Positions 45,879 through 56,701 of a DNA stretch of 64,000 bases are shown piece after piece. Location of the stretch: NCBI RefSeq assembly GCF_010682105.1, contig NZ_JAAGWH010000055.1, positions 52,186 through 116,185 on the forward strand, written 5' to 3'. The position numbers were made by a program, and so were the translations under genes. The notes beneath the pieces are model-generated. The model was not told where the DNA came from and ran no database searches. It saw only the letters and a list, made by a program, of their open reading frames with translations. The stretch comes from Modestobacter muralis. Lineage in GTDB: Bacteria; Actinomycetota; Actinomycetes; Mycobacteriales; Geodermatophilaceae. The first letter of the stretch is position 1, and each line of letters opens with the position of its first letter.

Positions 45879-47294
45879 TCAGCGCGTGCGGCGGAGCAGG
45901 GCCATGAACATCGCGTCGGTGCCGTGCCGGTGCGGCCACAGCTGCCCGTAGTCGCCGCGCGCGATGCCCGGCACCTCCGGGAACAGCGGTGCGACCGGGA
46001 GCACCTCGACGTCGTCCCGGCCGGCGACCGCGTCGACGATCGCGACCGTCTCGGCGGTGTGCGGTGAGCAGGTCACGTAGGCGACCACTCCCCCGGGCCG
46101 GACCGCGGCGAGCGCGCTGTCCAGCAGCCGGGTCTGCAGCTCGGCCAGCGGGGCGACGTCCGCAGGCACGCGGCGCCACCGCACCTCGGGACGGCGGCGC
46201 AGTGCCCCCAGCCCGGTGCACGGTGCGTCGAGCAGCACCCGGTCGAAGGAGCCGGCCGGCCAGTCGGGCGCGGTGGCGTCGGTGACCCGCACGTCGACGT
46301 CGTCCTCGCCGGCCAGCGCGCCACGCACCAGTTCGGCCCGGTGCTCGGCGCGGTCGGCCGCGGTCAGGTGCACCCCGGCCGGGCGGACCGCGGCCAGCAG
46401 CCCGGCCTTGCCACCGGGGCCGGCGCACATGTCCAGCCAGGCGGCGTCCGGGCCCTCGAGCGGGGCACGGACGAGGGCGAGCGCGGCCAGCTGGCTGCCC
46501 TCGTCCTGCACCGCGGCCGCCCCGGACCGCACGCTGCGCACCTTGCCGGGGTCGCCCCCGCCCAGCCGGACGGCGTAGGGCGACCAGGGGCCGGCCTCGC
46601 CCCCGGACTCGGCGACGAGTTCGTCGCGGTCGACGTGCCGGGCCACCAGGTGCACCTCCGGCGCCAGGTCGTCGGCCAGCAGCGCGGCCTCGACCTCGCC
46701 GTCCTCGGCCAGCGCGTCGCGCCAGGCGTCGACGATCCAGCGCGGGTGGTCGGTGCTCAGCGCGAGCCGGTCGGCGTCCTCGGCGGGGGCCAGCGCGGCC
46801 ACCCACGCCGCCCGGTCACCGCCGGCGGCGACCTTCCGCAGCACCGCGTTGACCAGCCCGGAGGCGCCGGTGCCCACGATCGCCCGGGTGAGCGCGACGG
46901 TGGTGTCGACGGCGGCGTGCGCCGGGACCCGCAGGTCGACGATCTGGTACGTGCCCAGCCGCAGCAGGTCGAGCACCTTGGGGTCCAGCTCGGCCAGCGG
47001 GCGGGAGACCAGCGTGGTCAGGAGGGCGTCCAGGGTGCCGGTCGCGCGCAGCGTGCCGTAGGCCAGCTGGGTGGCGAACGCGGCGTCGCGCGGCTCGAGC
47101 TGACGCTCGCGCAGCAGCTGGGGCAGCAGCAGGTTGGCGTAGGCGTCGCGGCTGGAGACGCCGTCGAGCACGTCGTAGGCGGTCAGCCGGGCGCCGTCCA
47201 GGACCGGCCGGTGCCGGCGGGACTGCGGGCGCTGGTTGCCGGTGCCGGGGTCGTTGCGCCGCTTGTGCCCGGCGCGCCGGTCGGGGCCGGTCAT
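45879..47294 (-). CDS. rsmB: 16S rRNA (cytosine-967-C5)-methyltransferase
   Basis: 471 residues. An N-terminal NusB-like RNA-binding domain (about 35-175, [21 protein letters not shown]) is joined to a SAM-dependent methyltransferase ([15 protein letters not shown]). Two catalytic cysteines: DAPCTGLG and [10 protein letters not shown] basic head (RRAGHKRRN) precedes the NusB part. ATG at 47294 overlaps the fmt stop by 4 bases. Part of the def-fmt-rsmB unit. Confidence 0.96.
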   Translation of the reverse strand: MTGPDRRAGHKRRNDPGTGNQRPQSRRHRPVLDGARLTAYDVLDGVSSRDAYANLLLPQLLRERQLEPRDAAFATQLAYGTLRATGTLDALLTTLVSRPLAELDPKVLDLLRLGTYQIVDLRVPAHAAVDTTVALTRAIVGTGASGLVNAVLRKVAAGGDRAAWVAALAPAEDADRLALSTDHPRWIVDAWRDALAEDGEVEAALLADDLAPEVHLVARHVDRDELVAESGGEAGPWSPYAVRLGGGDPGKVRSVRSGAAAVQDEGSQLAALALVRAPLEGPDAAWLDMCAGPGGKAGLLAAVRPAGVHLTAADRAEHRAELVRGALAGEDDVDVRVTDATAPDWPAGSFDRVLLDAPCTGLGALRRRPEVRWRRVPADVAPLAELQTRLLDSALAAVRPGGVVAYVTCSPHTAETVAIVDAVAGRDDVEVLPVAPLFPEVPGIARGDYGQLWPHRHGTDAMFMALLRRTR

Positions 47295-48232
47295 GCGCCC
47301 CCCTGCTCGCCGAGGCGCTCGCCGGGCTCGAGCCGGGCGCCGCGCGCCCAGTCCGCCGCCGGGAGCATCTTCCTGCCCGCCGGCTGCACCTCGGTGAGCC
47401 GGACGGCGCCGCGGGCGGTGCCGACCAGGACGCCGTCGGCACCGACCGACAGCTCGCCGGCCTCCAGGGCCGGTGCGGACGGCAGCGGCTCGACCGGGGC
47501 CAGCCGCAGCCGGTTGCCCCGGAAGGTGGTCCAGGCGCCCGGCGCCGGGGTGACCCCGCGGACCCGCCGGTCGACCACGTGCGCCGGCAGCGCCCAGTCG
47601 ACCCGGGCGTCCTCGGTCTGGATCCGCGGCGCCAGGCTGATGCCCTCGACCGGCTGCGGCTCGGCGCGCAGCGAGCCGTCGGCGAGACCGTCGAGGGTCG
47701 CGACGAGCAGCCCGGCGCCGCTGACGGCCAGTCGGCCGAGCAGGTCGCCGGCGGTGTCGCGGGGGCCGATCGGCTCGGTCACCACGCCGAGGACCGGGCC
47801 GGTGTCCAGGCCCGCCTCCAGCTGGAAGGTGGCCGCACCGGTGACCTCGTCACCGGCCATGATCGCGTGCTGGACGGGTGCGGCACCGCGCCAGGCGGGC
47901 AGCAGGGAGAAGTGCAGGTTGACCCAGCCGTGCACCGGGACGTCGAGGGCCGCGGGCGGCACGAGCGCGCCGTAGGCGACCACCGGTGCGCAGTCGACGG
48001 CCAGCTCGCGCAGGGTGTCCAGGAACTCCGGCTCACGGGGCGAGCGGGGCTGCAGCACCGGGATGCCGGCGGCGTCGGCCCGCTCGGCGACCGGGGAGCG
48101 GCTGGTGCGCCGTCCCCGCCCGGCCGGGGCGTTGGGCCGGGTGAGGACGGCGACGACCTCGTGTGCGGAGCCCAGCAGCGCCTCGAGGGAGGCGACCGCG
48201 GGGGCCGGGGTGCCGGCGAACAGGAGCCTCAG
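47291..48232 (-). CDS. fmt: Methionyl-tRNA formyltransferase, probable CTG start
   Basis: 313 residues. Formylates initiator Met-t[43 protein letters not shown] with the catalytic Asn/His and the later Asp (GLDTGPVL), and a C-terminal tRNA-binding domain. No ATG or GTG exists near the canonical N-terminus [12 protein letters not shown] at 48232 overlaps the def stop (CTGA), with AAGGTGAG 6 bases upstream, and gives exactly the expected beginning. The alternative is GTG 48304, adding 24 residues inside def. Confidence 0.93.
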   Translation of the reverse strand: MRLLFAGTPAPAVASLEALLGSAHEVVAVLTRPNAPAGRGRRTSRSPVAERADAAGIPVLQPRSPREPEFLDTLRELAVDCAPVVAYGALVPPAALDVPVHGWVNLHFSLLPAWRGAAPVQHAIMAGDEVTGAATFQLEAGLDTGPVLGVVTEPIGPRDTAGDLLGRLAVSGAGLLVATLDGLADGSLRAEPQPVEGISLAPRIQTEDARVDWALPAHVVDRRVRGVTPAPGAWTTFRGNRLRLAPVEPLPSAPALEAGELSVGADGVLVGTARGAVRLTEVQPAGRKMLPAADWARGARLEPGERLGEQGGA

Positions 48233-48786
48233 TGGGGGCTCACCTTCACGACGGGGGCCGGCAGCGGCGAGCCCTCGGGCAGCCAGGACGGGTGCCCCTG
48301 CCACTCGGCGGCCTGCAGGACGTCCAGGGCGGCCGCCCGCGCCTCGGCGTCGAGCCGGTCGACGAACAGCACGCCGTCGAGGTGGTCGGTCTCGTGCTGG
48401 ATGGCGCGGGCGAGCTTGTGCGAGCCCTCCACGCGCAGGGGCTCGCCGAACATGTCCCAGCCGGTGGCCGCGACGGTCAGGTAGCGGTCGCAGTCGAACC
48501 GGTAGCCGGGGATCGACAGGCAGCCCTCGGCGTCCCGCTCGACGTCCTCGCCCACCGGGACGACGTCGGGGTTGACCATGTGGCCGACCTCGCCGTCGAC
48601 GTACCAGGTGAAGACCCGCAGGCCGACGCCGATCTGGGGCGCGGCGAGGCCGGCGCCGCCGGCGGCGTGCATGGTGTCGGTCAGGTCGGCGACGAGCTGC
48701 TGCAGTTCCTTGTCGAACTCGACGACGGGGGCGGCCGGGGTGCGCAGCACCGGGTCGCCCATGATCCGGATCGGGGTGACGCTCAC
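48229..48786 (-). CDS. def: Peptide deformylase
   Basis: 185 residues. Removes the N-formyl group from nascent proteins. All three motifs are present: [16 protein letters not shown] with the metal Cys, and [12 protein letters not shown] with the two metal His and catalytic Glu. GTG at 48786. Upstream of fmt and overlapping it by four bases, so formylation and deformylation enzymes are coupled. The 62-base gap to the divergent membrane gene would hold the promoter. Confidence 0.96.
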   Translation of the reverse strand: MSVTPIRIMGDPVLRTPAAPVVEFDKELQQLVADLTDTMHAAGGAGLAAPQIGVGLRVFTWYVDGEVGHMVNPDVVPVGEDVERDAEGCLSIPGYRFDCDRYLTVAATGWDMFGEPLRVEGSHKLARAIQHETDHLDGVLFVDRLDAEARAAALDVLQAAEWQGHPSWLPEGSPLPAPVVKVSPH

Positions 48787-48848
48787 CGGGTGAGTCTAGG
48801 CGGCGTCCAGGACGCCGGATGCGCGGTCACCTCGCTACCGTTCCGAGG

Positions 48849-49346
48849 ATGACCCCGGTGACCTCCCACCACGTCCGCGCCGTCGTCGGCAGCGCCGCCG
48901 ACGGACTGGTCCTCGCCCTCTGCGGAGCACTCCTGGACCATCCCGCCCGCTCGGCGGCCCGCCGCCGGCTGTACCTGGCCATGGCCGGGGTCGCCGCGCT
49001 CGACGTCGGCATCGCCGAGCTGCCGGGCCTGCGGGCGGCGCTGGCCGACGGCGTGCCCCCGGAGCGGATGTCGGCGGAGGAGCTGGAGGTGCGGTTGCAG
49101 CAGGGCCTGGTCGTCGGCGCCTGGGCGGTGGTGCTGACGGTGGTCGACGGCCCGCTGGCGCGGGCGCTGCGCGATCGCGGGGTCGCCCGTCCGCACCTGC
49201 TGCTGGGCGCGGTCGCCGGCCTGGGCGCGGCGCTCAGCACGCTGCCCAGCTGGTGGCGCCAGGCCGACGAGGGCGCCGCGGTCGACCAGGCGACCGCCCG
49301 GCTGGACGAGGAGCTCGCGGAGCTGCTCGACCAGCCGGCCGGCTGA
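48849..49346 (+). CDS. Hypothetical membrane protein
   Basis: 165 residues. About four hydrophobic stretches: 10-30, 43-60, 88-105 and 118-137, then a soluble acidic tail (ARLDEELAELLDQ). No family recognised. GAGG abuts the ATG at 48849, so a GTG three codons later (48858, spacing 9) may be the true start. Divergent from def and convergent with priA, 18 bases from its stop. Confidence 0.7.
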   Translation: MTPVTSHHVRAVVGSAADGLVLALCGALLDHPARSAARRRLYLAMAGVAALDVGIAELPGLRAALADGVPPERMSAEELEVRLQQGLVVGAWAVVLTVVDGPLARALRDRGVARPHLLLGAVAGLGAALSTLPSWWRQADEGAAVDQATARLDEELAELLDQPAG

Positions 49347-49364
49347 CCTGGCGGGCTCGGAGGC

Positions 49365-51359
49365 TCAGGCGAGCTCGAGCGGGTCGAGCTGGACCCGCAC
49401 GTGCTCGGGCACCTTCCGGGCGCTGCGGACCCCCTGCACGTCGTGCAGCGCCCGCGCCAGCGCGACGCCCTCGCTGCGCCGGATCCGCACCAGGTACCGC
49501 TCCCGCTCGCCCTCCTGCCCCGGCCGCGGCGGCTCCGGGACCGGCCCCAGGACGTCGGCGCCCTCGGGCAGCCGCAGCGCGCCCAGGAACTCCGCCAGCG
49601 CGGCCGGGGACGCCGACAGCGACGCCATCCGAGTGACCGGCGGGAAGCCGAGCTCGCGGCGGTCGGCGAGCTCGCGGGTGGCCAGCCCCGCCGGGTCCCA
49701 GCGCACCAGCGCCTGCACGACGGGGTGCGCGGCGTCGGCGGACACCACGACCCGACCGCCGGCCTGCACCAGCGCCGCGGCGTTCATCCAGCGCCGCAGC
49801 GTCTCCTCCCCCGCCCGCAGGTCGGCCCGGCCCAGCAGCGCCCAGGAGTCCAGCAGCAGGGCAGCGCCGTAGCCGCCCTCGGCGACCGGCTCGGCACCCG
49901 GGGTGGCGACGACGATCGCCGGGTCGCCGGCCACGGTGGCCAGCACCCCGGAGCTGCGGCCGGACACCCGCACCGCCGCCCCGGGGAACGCCCGGCCCAG
50001 CTCCTCGGCCGTACGGGAGGCGCCGATGACGGCGGCACGCAGCTTGGTGCCGTGGCAGTGCGGGCAGTCGAAGGTGGCCGCCGGTCGCGCGCACCAGCGG
50101 CAGGCGGCGATGCGCACCCCGTTCGGCCCGGGCGCCGGGGCGATGCCCAGCGGCCCGGCGCAGTGCGCGCACCGCGCCGGCGCCCGGCAGCGGTCGCAGA
50201 CCAGCGAGGGCACGTAGCCCGAGCGGGGCACCTGGATCAGCACCGGCCGGCCGGCCTGCAGGGCCTTCCGGGCGACGTCGAAGCCGAGGGTGGGCAGCCG
50301 GGCGGAGCGGGCCGCGGGGTCGCGAGCCAGCTCGAAGTCGCTGCCCAGCGCCTCGACCCTCGGGGCGGCCGTGCGCAGGGTGGCGCGGTCGGCGATCAGC
50401 TCGTGCGCCCAGCCGGACTCGACGAGCAGCGCGGCCTCCGCGGTGCGGGAGGTGGCGGCGACCACCGCGGCACAGGAGGCCAGGTGCGCGCGGTGCACCA
50501 GCACGTCGCGGGCGTGCGGGTAGGGGGCGCGGGGCTCGGCGTGCAGGTCGTCCCCGTCGTCCCAGATCACCACCAGGCCCAGGTCGCGCACCGGGGCGAA
50601 CACCGCCCCGCGGGTGCCCAGCACCACCTGGGCGGTGCCGCGAGACGCGGTGAGGAACCGGCCGTAGCGGGTGTCGGGAGTCGAGTCGGCGCGCAGCACT
50701 GCGACCGCGCCGTCGGGCAGCAGCCGCTCGGCCGCGGCGGCCAGCCGGTCCAGGTCCTTGCCGTCGGGGACCACGACGAGCGCGCCCCGCCCGCCGGACA
50801 GCGCCGCCTGGCACAGCTCGACCAGCCGAGTCGGCCAGTCCTCCCCCGGCAGCGCCGTCCACACCGCGCGGGCCGGGTGCCCCTGGGCGACGGCCTCCAG
50901 CAGCAGCGGCCCGGTCGGGTAGCGGGCGAACCCGGCCGGGTCCGGGGCCGGCGGAGGCGGCGGCGGGTCCTGCCGGGGCCGCTTCTCCGGTGCTCCGCGG
51001 CGGGGCGGGAGCGCCAGCCGGAGGACGTCGGTCATCGACCCGGCGTAGCGGTCGGCGACCGAGCGGGCCAGCTCGGCGACCTCGGGGGTGAGGACCGGCT
51101 CGGGCGAGACGACCTTGGCCAGCGGCGCCAGCTTGCCGGTGTGGTCGGTGCTCCCGGCGAGCTCCACGACCACGCCGTCGACGAGCTTGCCGGCGAACCG
51201 CACGCGCACCCGGCAGCCGGCCACGACCTGCTCGGCCAGCTCCTCGGGCACGGCGTAGTCGAAGGGCCGGTCCAGGTGGGCCAGCGGCACATCGACGACG
51301 ACCCGGGCGACCCGCTGCGCGCGGGGACCCGGGTCGTCGAGGACAGGCGTGTCGCTCAG
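49365..51359 (-). CDS. priA: Primosomal protein N' (PriA), helicase-dead actinobacterial type, probable CTG start
   Basis: About 664 residues. Replication restart protein. The N-terminal 3'BD (VARVVVDVPLAHLDRPFDYAV), a degenerate helicase core and eight zinc-binding Cys in paired CxxC motifs (VCDRC, CAHC, CRWC, CPHC) are visible. There is no Walker A GKT; the region reads ARAVWTALPGEDWPTR, and the DEXH position is WDDGDD, as described for mycobacterial PriA, so it probably lacks ATPase activity. No ATG or GTG lies before the first beta strand. CTG at 51359, four bases past the metK stop, gives LSDTPVLDD. GTG 51290 would truncate the fold. Confidence 0.92.
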   Translation of the reverse strand: MSDTPVLDDPGPRAQRVARVVVDVPLAHLDRPFDYAVPEELAEQVVAGCRVRVRFAGKLVDGVVVELAGSTDHTGKLAPLAKVVSPEPVLTPEVAELARSVADRYAGSMTDVLRLALPPRRGAPEKRPRQDPPPPPPAPDPAGFARYPTGPLLLEAVAQGHPARAVWTALPGEDWPTRLVELCQAALSGGRGALVVVPDGKDLDRLAAAAERLLPDGAVAVLRADSTPDTRYGRFLTASRGTAQVVLGTRGAVFAPVRDLGLVVIWDDGDDLHAEPRAPYPHARDVLVHRAHLASCAAVVAATSRTAEAALLVESGWAHELIADRATLRTAAPRVEALGSDFELARDPAARSARLPTLGFDVARKALQAGRPVLIQVPRSGYVPSLVCDRCRAPARCAHCAGPLGIAPAPGPNGVRIAACRWCARPAATFDCPHCHGTKLRAAVIGASRTAEELGRAFPGAAVRVSGRSSGVLATVAGDPAIVVATPGAEPVAEGGYGAALLLDSWALLGRADLRAGEETLRRWMNAAALVQAGGRVVVSADAAHPVVQALVRWDPAGLATRELADRRELGFPPVTRMASLSASPAALAEFLGALRLPEGADVLGPVPEPPRPGQEGERERYLVRIRRSEGVALARALHDVQGVRSARKVPEHVRVQLDPLELA

Positions 51360-51363
51360 GGGT

Positions 51364-52587
<1,224 letters not shown>

Positions 52588-52714
52588 TGGGTTCTCCCTG
52601 CGGTCGGCTGCCCGGCGCGTTGATCGCGGTCGGGAGGGCCTCCGGCGATGGTCGGGACCCTGGCGGTGCGAGGGTACCGGCGGGGGCCGACACACGTCGT
52701 CGGCGGCGGTCCGC

Positions 52715-53935
52715 TCAGGCCCGCACGGGCAGTCCGCCCACCACCCGGTCCCAGATCGCGGCGGCCACGACGTCCTTGCCCGCGGCCGGGACGGCGGTGG
52801 CCGTGCCGTCGGCGTCCAGCAGGGTGACCTCGTTGTCCGGGCGGCCGAACACCCGCCCGGCGGAGACGTCATTGACCACCAGCAGGTCGACGCCCTTGCG
52901 GGCGAGCTTGGCGCGGGCGTGGGTCAGCACGTCGCCCTCGGCGTCCCCGGTCTCCGCGGCGAAGCCCACCACCCGCTGACCGGCCGGCCGGGCCGCGACC
53001 AGCTCGACCAGGACGTCGGGGTTGCGCACCAACCGCAATTCCGACGGCTCTGCGGCGCCGCCCTTCTTCAGCTTGGTGCCGGCGACGGAGTCCGGCCGGA
53101 AGTCGGCGACCGCGGCGGCCATGACCACGACGTCGGCGCCGGTGGCCTCCGCGTGCACCGCCGTCCGCAGCTGCTCGGTCGACTCCACCGCGACGACGCG
53201 GACGCCGAAGGGCGCCGGGGCGTCGACGTTGGCCGCGACCAGGACGACGTCGGCGCCCCGGGCGGCGGCGACCCGGGCCAGCGCCCAGCCCTGGCGGCCC
53301 GAGGAGCGGTTGCCCAGGAAGCGGACCGGGTCCAGGGCCTCGCGGGTGCCCCCGGCGCTGATCACGACCCGGCGGCCGGTGAGGTCCTGGGCCAGCGCGC
53401 CCGGGCCGGCGGCGAGCACCAGCTCGGCGAGCGCCGCGACGTCGGCGGGCTCGGGCAGCCGACCGGGCCCGGAGTCCGGGCCGGTGAGCCGGCCGACGGC
53501 CGGGGGCAGCACGACCGACCCGCGCCGGCGCAGCGTGGCCACGTTGTCCTGGGTGGCCGGGTGCAGCCACATCTCGGTGTGCATGGCCGGCACGAAGACG
53601 ACCGGGCAGTGCGCGGTGAGCAGCGTGGCGGTGAGCAGGTCGTCGGCCCGGCCGGCGGCGGCTCGGGCCAGCAGGTCGGCGGTGGCCGGGTTGACCAGCA
53701 CGAGGTCGGCGGTCTGCCCGATCCGCACGTGGGCGACCTCGGGGACGTCGTCCCACACCTCGGTGGACACCGGGTTGCCCGACAGCGCCTCGAACGTCGC
53801 CGCACCGACGAAGCGCAGCGCCGAGGCGGTCGGGACGACGCGCACGTCGTGGCCGCGCTCGGTGAGCGCCCGCAGCAGCAGGGCGGACTTGTAGGCCGCG
53901 ACGCCGCCACCGACGCCCAGCACGATCCGGCTCAT
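52715..53935 (-). CDS. coaBC: Bifunctional phosphopantothenoylcysteine decarboxylase/synthetase
   Basis: 406 residues. Second and third steps of CoA synthesis from phosphopantothenate. N-terminal flavoprotein CoaC ([26 protein letters not shown] with its Met/His) and C-terminal CoaB ([42 protein letters not shown]). ATG at 53935 (MSRIVLGV). Separated from rpoZ by a cluster of hairpins. Confidence 0.96.
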   Translation of the reverse strand: MSRIVLGVGGGVAAYKSALLLRALTERGHDVRVVPTASALRFVGAATFEALSGNPVSTEVWDDVPEVAHVRIGQTADLVLVNPATADLLARAAAGRADDLLTATLLTAHCPVVFVPAMHTEMWLHPATQDNVATLRRRGSVVLPPAVGRLTGPDSGPGRLPEPADVAALAELVLAAGPGALAQDLTGRRVVISAGGTREALDPVRFLGNRSSGRQGWALARVAAARGADVVLVAANVDAPAPFGVRVVAVESTEQLRTAVHAEATGADVVVMAAAVADFRPDSVAGTKLKKGGAAEPSELRLVRNPDVLVELVAARPAGQRVVGFAAETGDAEGDVLTHARAKLARKGVDLLVVNDVSAGRVFGRPDNEVTLLDADGTATAVPAAGKDVVAAAIWDRVVGGLPVRA

Positions 53936-53960
53936 GCGCTCATCCTGCGCCAGACACGAC

Positions 53961-54063
53961 GAAGTCCCCGGCACCAGGTGCCGGGGACTTCATCACCACG
54001 AGTGGTGTCCGGCCCCGTCGCAGGGGCCCGCCGCGAGCGTGCGAGCGGTGGGGGGCGACGGGG
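53961..54063 (-). terminator. Three successive hairpins between rpoZ and coaBC
   Basis: A: 53961-53975/53977-53991, 15-bp perfect arms with a 1-base centre. B: CACCAC/GTGGTG at 53995-54008 with a 2-base centre. C: CCCCGTCGC 54013-54021 and GCGACGGGG 54055-54063. C follows the rpoZ stop directly; A ends 26 bases before the coaBC ATG. They probably terminate or attenuate transcription past rpoZ. Confidence 0.75.
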
Positions 54064-54068
54064 TCCTT

Positions 54069-54332
54069 TCAGTTCTCGCCGGCGGTGTGGGTGAGCAGGC
54101 CCTCGTTGATCTCGCGCAGCGCGATCGACAGCGGCTTCTCCTGGGGAGCGGTGTCGACCAGCGGGCCGACGTACTCCAGCAGGCCCTCGGAGAGCTGGCT
54201 GTAGTAGGCGTTGATCTGGCGCGCGCGCTTGGCGGCGTAGATGACCAGGCCGTACTTGCTGCTGGTGCGCTCGAGCAGCTCGTCGATCGGCGGGTTGGTG
54301 ATGCCCTCAGGGGCGGGTGCGACTCCGGACAC
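54069..54332 (-). CDS. rpoZ: RNA polymerase omega subunit
   Basis: 87 residues. [35 protein letters not shown] is the conserved omega core (shown in two adjoining pieces: [19 protein letters not shown] and [15 protein letters not shown]). It helps assemble beta-prime and, in some bacteria, binds ppGpp. GTG at 54332 has GAGGAG 10 bases upstream. Follows gmk by 83 bases. Confidence 0.96.
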   Translation of the reverse strand: MSGVAPAPEGITNPPIDELLERTSSKYGLVIYAAKRARQINAYYSQLSEGLLEYVGPLVDTAPQEKPLSIALREINEGLLTHTAGEN

Positions 54333-54415
54333 GGGCGGGCGTGCTCCTCAACTCGGTGTGCGGGCGGGCGGCGGATGTGCTCCGCACGGTCGCCTCGGGT
54401 GCGTCCCCGCTGCGG

Positions 54416-54994
54416 TCAGGGACCAGCGGGCGGAGGCGCAGTCAGCAAGCCTACCAACTCGTCCGCCGCTCTGGCCACGTCGTCGTTGACGACCACCACG
54501 TCGAACTCGCCGGAGGCGTCCAGTTCGGCCTGCGCGAGGGCCAGCCGGCGCTCCTGCACCTCGGGGTGCTCGGTGCCCCGGCCGGCCAGCCGGCTGACCA
54601 GCGCCGCCCACGACGGCGGGGCCAGGAACACCAGCTGGGCCTCCGGCGCGCGCTCGCGCACCTGCCGGGCGCCCTGCAGCTCGATCTCCAGCAGCGCCGG
54701 CAGCCCGGCGCGCAGCTGCTCCTCGACCGGCCCGCGGGGGGTGCCGTAGCGGTTGCCGGCGTACTCCGCCCACTCCAGCAGCCCGTCGTTGTCGAGCAGG
54801 TGGTCGAAGGACTCGCGGTCGACGAACCAGTAGTGCTCGCCGTCGACCTCGCCGGGGCGCGGGGCCCGGGTGGTGACCGACACCGACACCCAGACCTCGG
54901 GGTGCCGGCGCCGGACCTCTGCGACGACCGTGCCCTTGCCGACCCCGGAGGGGCCGGAGAGCACGGTCAGCCGCGCACGGTTCAGGTCAGCCAC
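54416..54994 (-). CDS. gmk: Guanylate kinase
   Basis: 192 residues. GMP to GDP. P-loop [13 protein letters not shown]-binding [35 protein letters not shown] at 54994 has GAGGAC upstream. The frame is open further upstream but without P-loop-like sequence. Between mihF and rpoZ as in most Actinobacteria. Confidence 0.97.
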   Translation of the reverse strand: MADLNRARLTVLSGPSGVGKGTVVAEVRRRHPEVWVSVSVTTRAPRPGEVDGEHYWFVDRESFDHLLDNDGLLEWAEYAGNRYGTPRGPVEEQLRAGLPALLEIELQGARQVRERAPEAQLVFLAPPSWAALVSRLAGRGTEHPEVQERRLALAQAELDASGEFDVVVVNDDVARAADELVGLLTAPPPAGP

Positions 54995-55040
54995 TCGTCG
55001 TCCTCGGTCCGGGGCGGCCGGAGGCCACCGCGGGGTCCGC

Positions 55041-55397
55041 TCAGAGTGCGCCCTCGGCCGGGATCTGGTCGGGCTGGACCTGCTCGCCGGCGAACTCGGC
55101 CTCCAGCGCCTTGCGCTGGTTGGCGCCCAGACCACGCACGCGGCGGGTCGGGGAGATCTCCAGCCGCTCCATGATCTTGGCGGCGCGCGCCTTGCCGACG
55201 CCCGGGAGGGACTCCAGGACGGCGGAGACGCGCATCTTGCCGATGACCTCGTCGGTCTCGCCCTGCTTGAGGACGTCACCGACCGTGGTGCCCTTGGCCT
55301 TGAGCTTCTCGCGGAGCTCGGCGCGGGCCTTGCGGGCCGCGGCGGCCTTCTCCAGGGCGGCGGCGCGCTGTTCGGGGGACAACTCGGGAAGGGGCAC
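55041..55397 (-). CDS. mihF: Integration host factor, actinobacterial type
   Basis: 118 residues. mIHF, a nucleoid-associated DNA-binding protein unrelated to enterobacterial IHF. N-terminal long helix ([19 protein letters not shown]), then the helix-two-turn-helix core [14 protein letters not shown] and [17 protein letters not shown] at 55397 opens at the family's usual [10 protein letters not shown]; the ribosome site is weak. The 228-base region 55398-55625 upstream likely holds its promoter. Confidence 0.96.
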   Translation of the reverse strand: MPLPELSPEQRAAALEKAAAARKARAELREKLKAKGTTVGDVLKQGETDEVIGKMRVSAVLESLPGVGKARAAKIMERLEISPTRRVRGLGANQRKALEAEFAGEQVQPDQIPAEGAL

Positions 55398-55625
55398 GGA
55401 GCAACCCAATCGTGTTCGTGCCGGCGCTGCGACCGGCGGGGTGTTCGAGGTCTGGGTCAGCCTGCAGGCGGCCCTGCTGTTGAGCCTGGGCGCCAACCTA
55501 GTCACCCTGAACCGGCTGGTCACGCTGGACCCCGTGCGCATCCGGACAGGACGGTGTGCTTCACCGGACGCGCGGCGGACCGATCGGTCCGGTGACCGTC
55601 CCGTCACCCCTGGTCAGCGCGCCGG

Positions 55626-56093
55626 TCACCGCCCGGCCACCCGCTGGACACCGGCGCCCAGCAGGGCGCCACCGGCCAGCACGAGGACCAGCCCGGCCCA
55701 CTGCCCCGGCCCGGTCAGGGGAGCTGGGACGACGCCCTCGACGGCCCGCCCGGCCGCACGGGACGCACCCAGCAGGGCGGCCCCGAGGACGGCCAAGCCG
55801 GCGCCCGCCCCGAGGGCCGCGCCCCCCACCCGCCGGTCCCGCGGCGGGCGGCCCCGGAACCAGGGGACGGCCCCCGCGACCAGCAGGGCGCCCAGGGCGA
55901 TGAGGACCCGGCCGGCGTCGGCGAGCCAGCCCGCCGTGACGAGCTGGTCGTACTGCTCGGTCGACAGGAACACGAGCTCCGGGACGGCGGCGGGTGGGCG
56001 CGAGACCAGCACGAGGCCCGGCACGGCCAGCAGCGCACCGGCCACCACGGCCGACCAGGCCACCACCCGCCGTCCGGCCACCACCCCGGTCAC
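55626..56093 (-). CDS. Hypothetical membrane protein, downstream of pyrF
   Basis: 155 residues, four hydrophobic helices: about 10-31, 50-76, 88-109, 130-149. The loop SRPPAAVPELVFLSTEQYDQL is extracellular or periplasm-facing by charge. No family recognised. GTG at 56093 in a GTGA overlap with the preceding membrane gene; last gene of the pyr run. Confidence 0.75.
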   Translation of the reverse strand: MTGVVAGRRVVAWSAVVAGALLAVPGLVLVSRPPAAVPELVFLSTEQYDQLVTAGWLADAGRVLIALGALLVAGAVPWFRGRPPRDRRVGGAALGAGAGLAVLGAALLGASRAAGRAVEGVVPAPLTGPGQWAGLVLVLAGGALLGAGVQRVAGR

Positions 56094-56701
56094 CCGGGGC
56101 CGAGACGTCGCGGCGGGACGGCGGTCCGCTGGTCCCGCCCGAGCACCCAGCCGCACACCGCGGCCAGCGCGGCCGACCCGAGGGCCGCCGCCGCCAGCCC
56201 GACGAGCTGGCCGGCGCCGAGCTGCAGCGGCGTCCCGCCCGCGGCGCAGCCGGTGGCGTCAGGACACGCCAGCGGCTCGTAGGAGCCCGAGTAGGTCACC
56301 ACCGGCTCCGGGCCCGCGGTGAGGGCGAGCACGACGCCGACGACGAGCAGCGCCCCCGCCGCGCCCAGCGCCCACGCCACCCGGGCGGGCCCGGCGGCAC
56401 GACGGCCCAGCAGCCGGCCACCCCAGCCGCTGAGCACCAGCAGCCCGGCGAGCGCCAGCCCGAGGCCCACCAGGTGCCCGGTGGTCCACAGCACCGACCA
56501 GGGAGCGTCGTCGAAGGCGATCGACAGCTCGCTCTGGTAGGCACCGTCGGGCTGCGGCGGGGCCTCCCCGACCGGGACGTAGGCGAACCAGCCGCCGTCC
56601 ACCCCGGGCGAGGAGGCGTTGGTCCACCAGAACACGCCGACGCCGACGGCGCACAGCAGCGCCCCGAGGACCGGGGCCGGCCACCGCGCCGCGCGGCTCA
56701 T
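56090..56701 (-). CDS. Hypothetical membrane protein, coupled to pyrF
   Basis: 203 residues, four hydrophobic helices (about 8-27, 67-92, 103-127, 160-186). Long loops, one with two Cys (ACPDATGCAAG). ATG at 56701 in an ATGA overlap with pyrF; its stop overlaps the next membrane gene. The same four-helix layout as that gene suggests a duplicated pair. Function unknown. Confidence 0.78.
   Translation of the reverse strand: MSRAARWPAPVLGALLCAVGVGVFWWTNASSPGVDGGWFAYVPVGEAPPQPDGAYQSELSIAFDDAPWSVLWTTGHLVGLGLALAGLLVLSGWGGRLLGRRAAGPARVAWALGAAGALLVVGVVLALTAGPEPVVTYSGSYEPLACPDATGCAAGGTPLQLGAGQLVGLAAAALGSAALAAVCGWVLGRDQRTAVPPRRLGPG

Noticed and set aside
52588..52714. Possible SAM riboswitch before metK
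   Set aside because: No recognisable SAM-I or SAM-IV core; only short GC-rich sequence.
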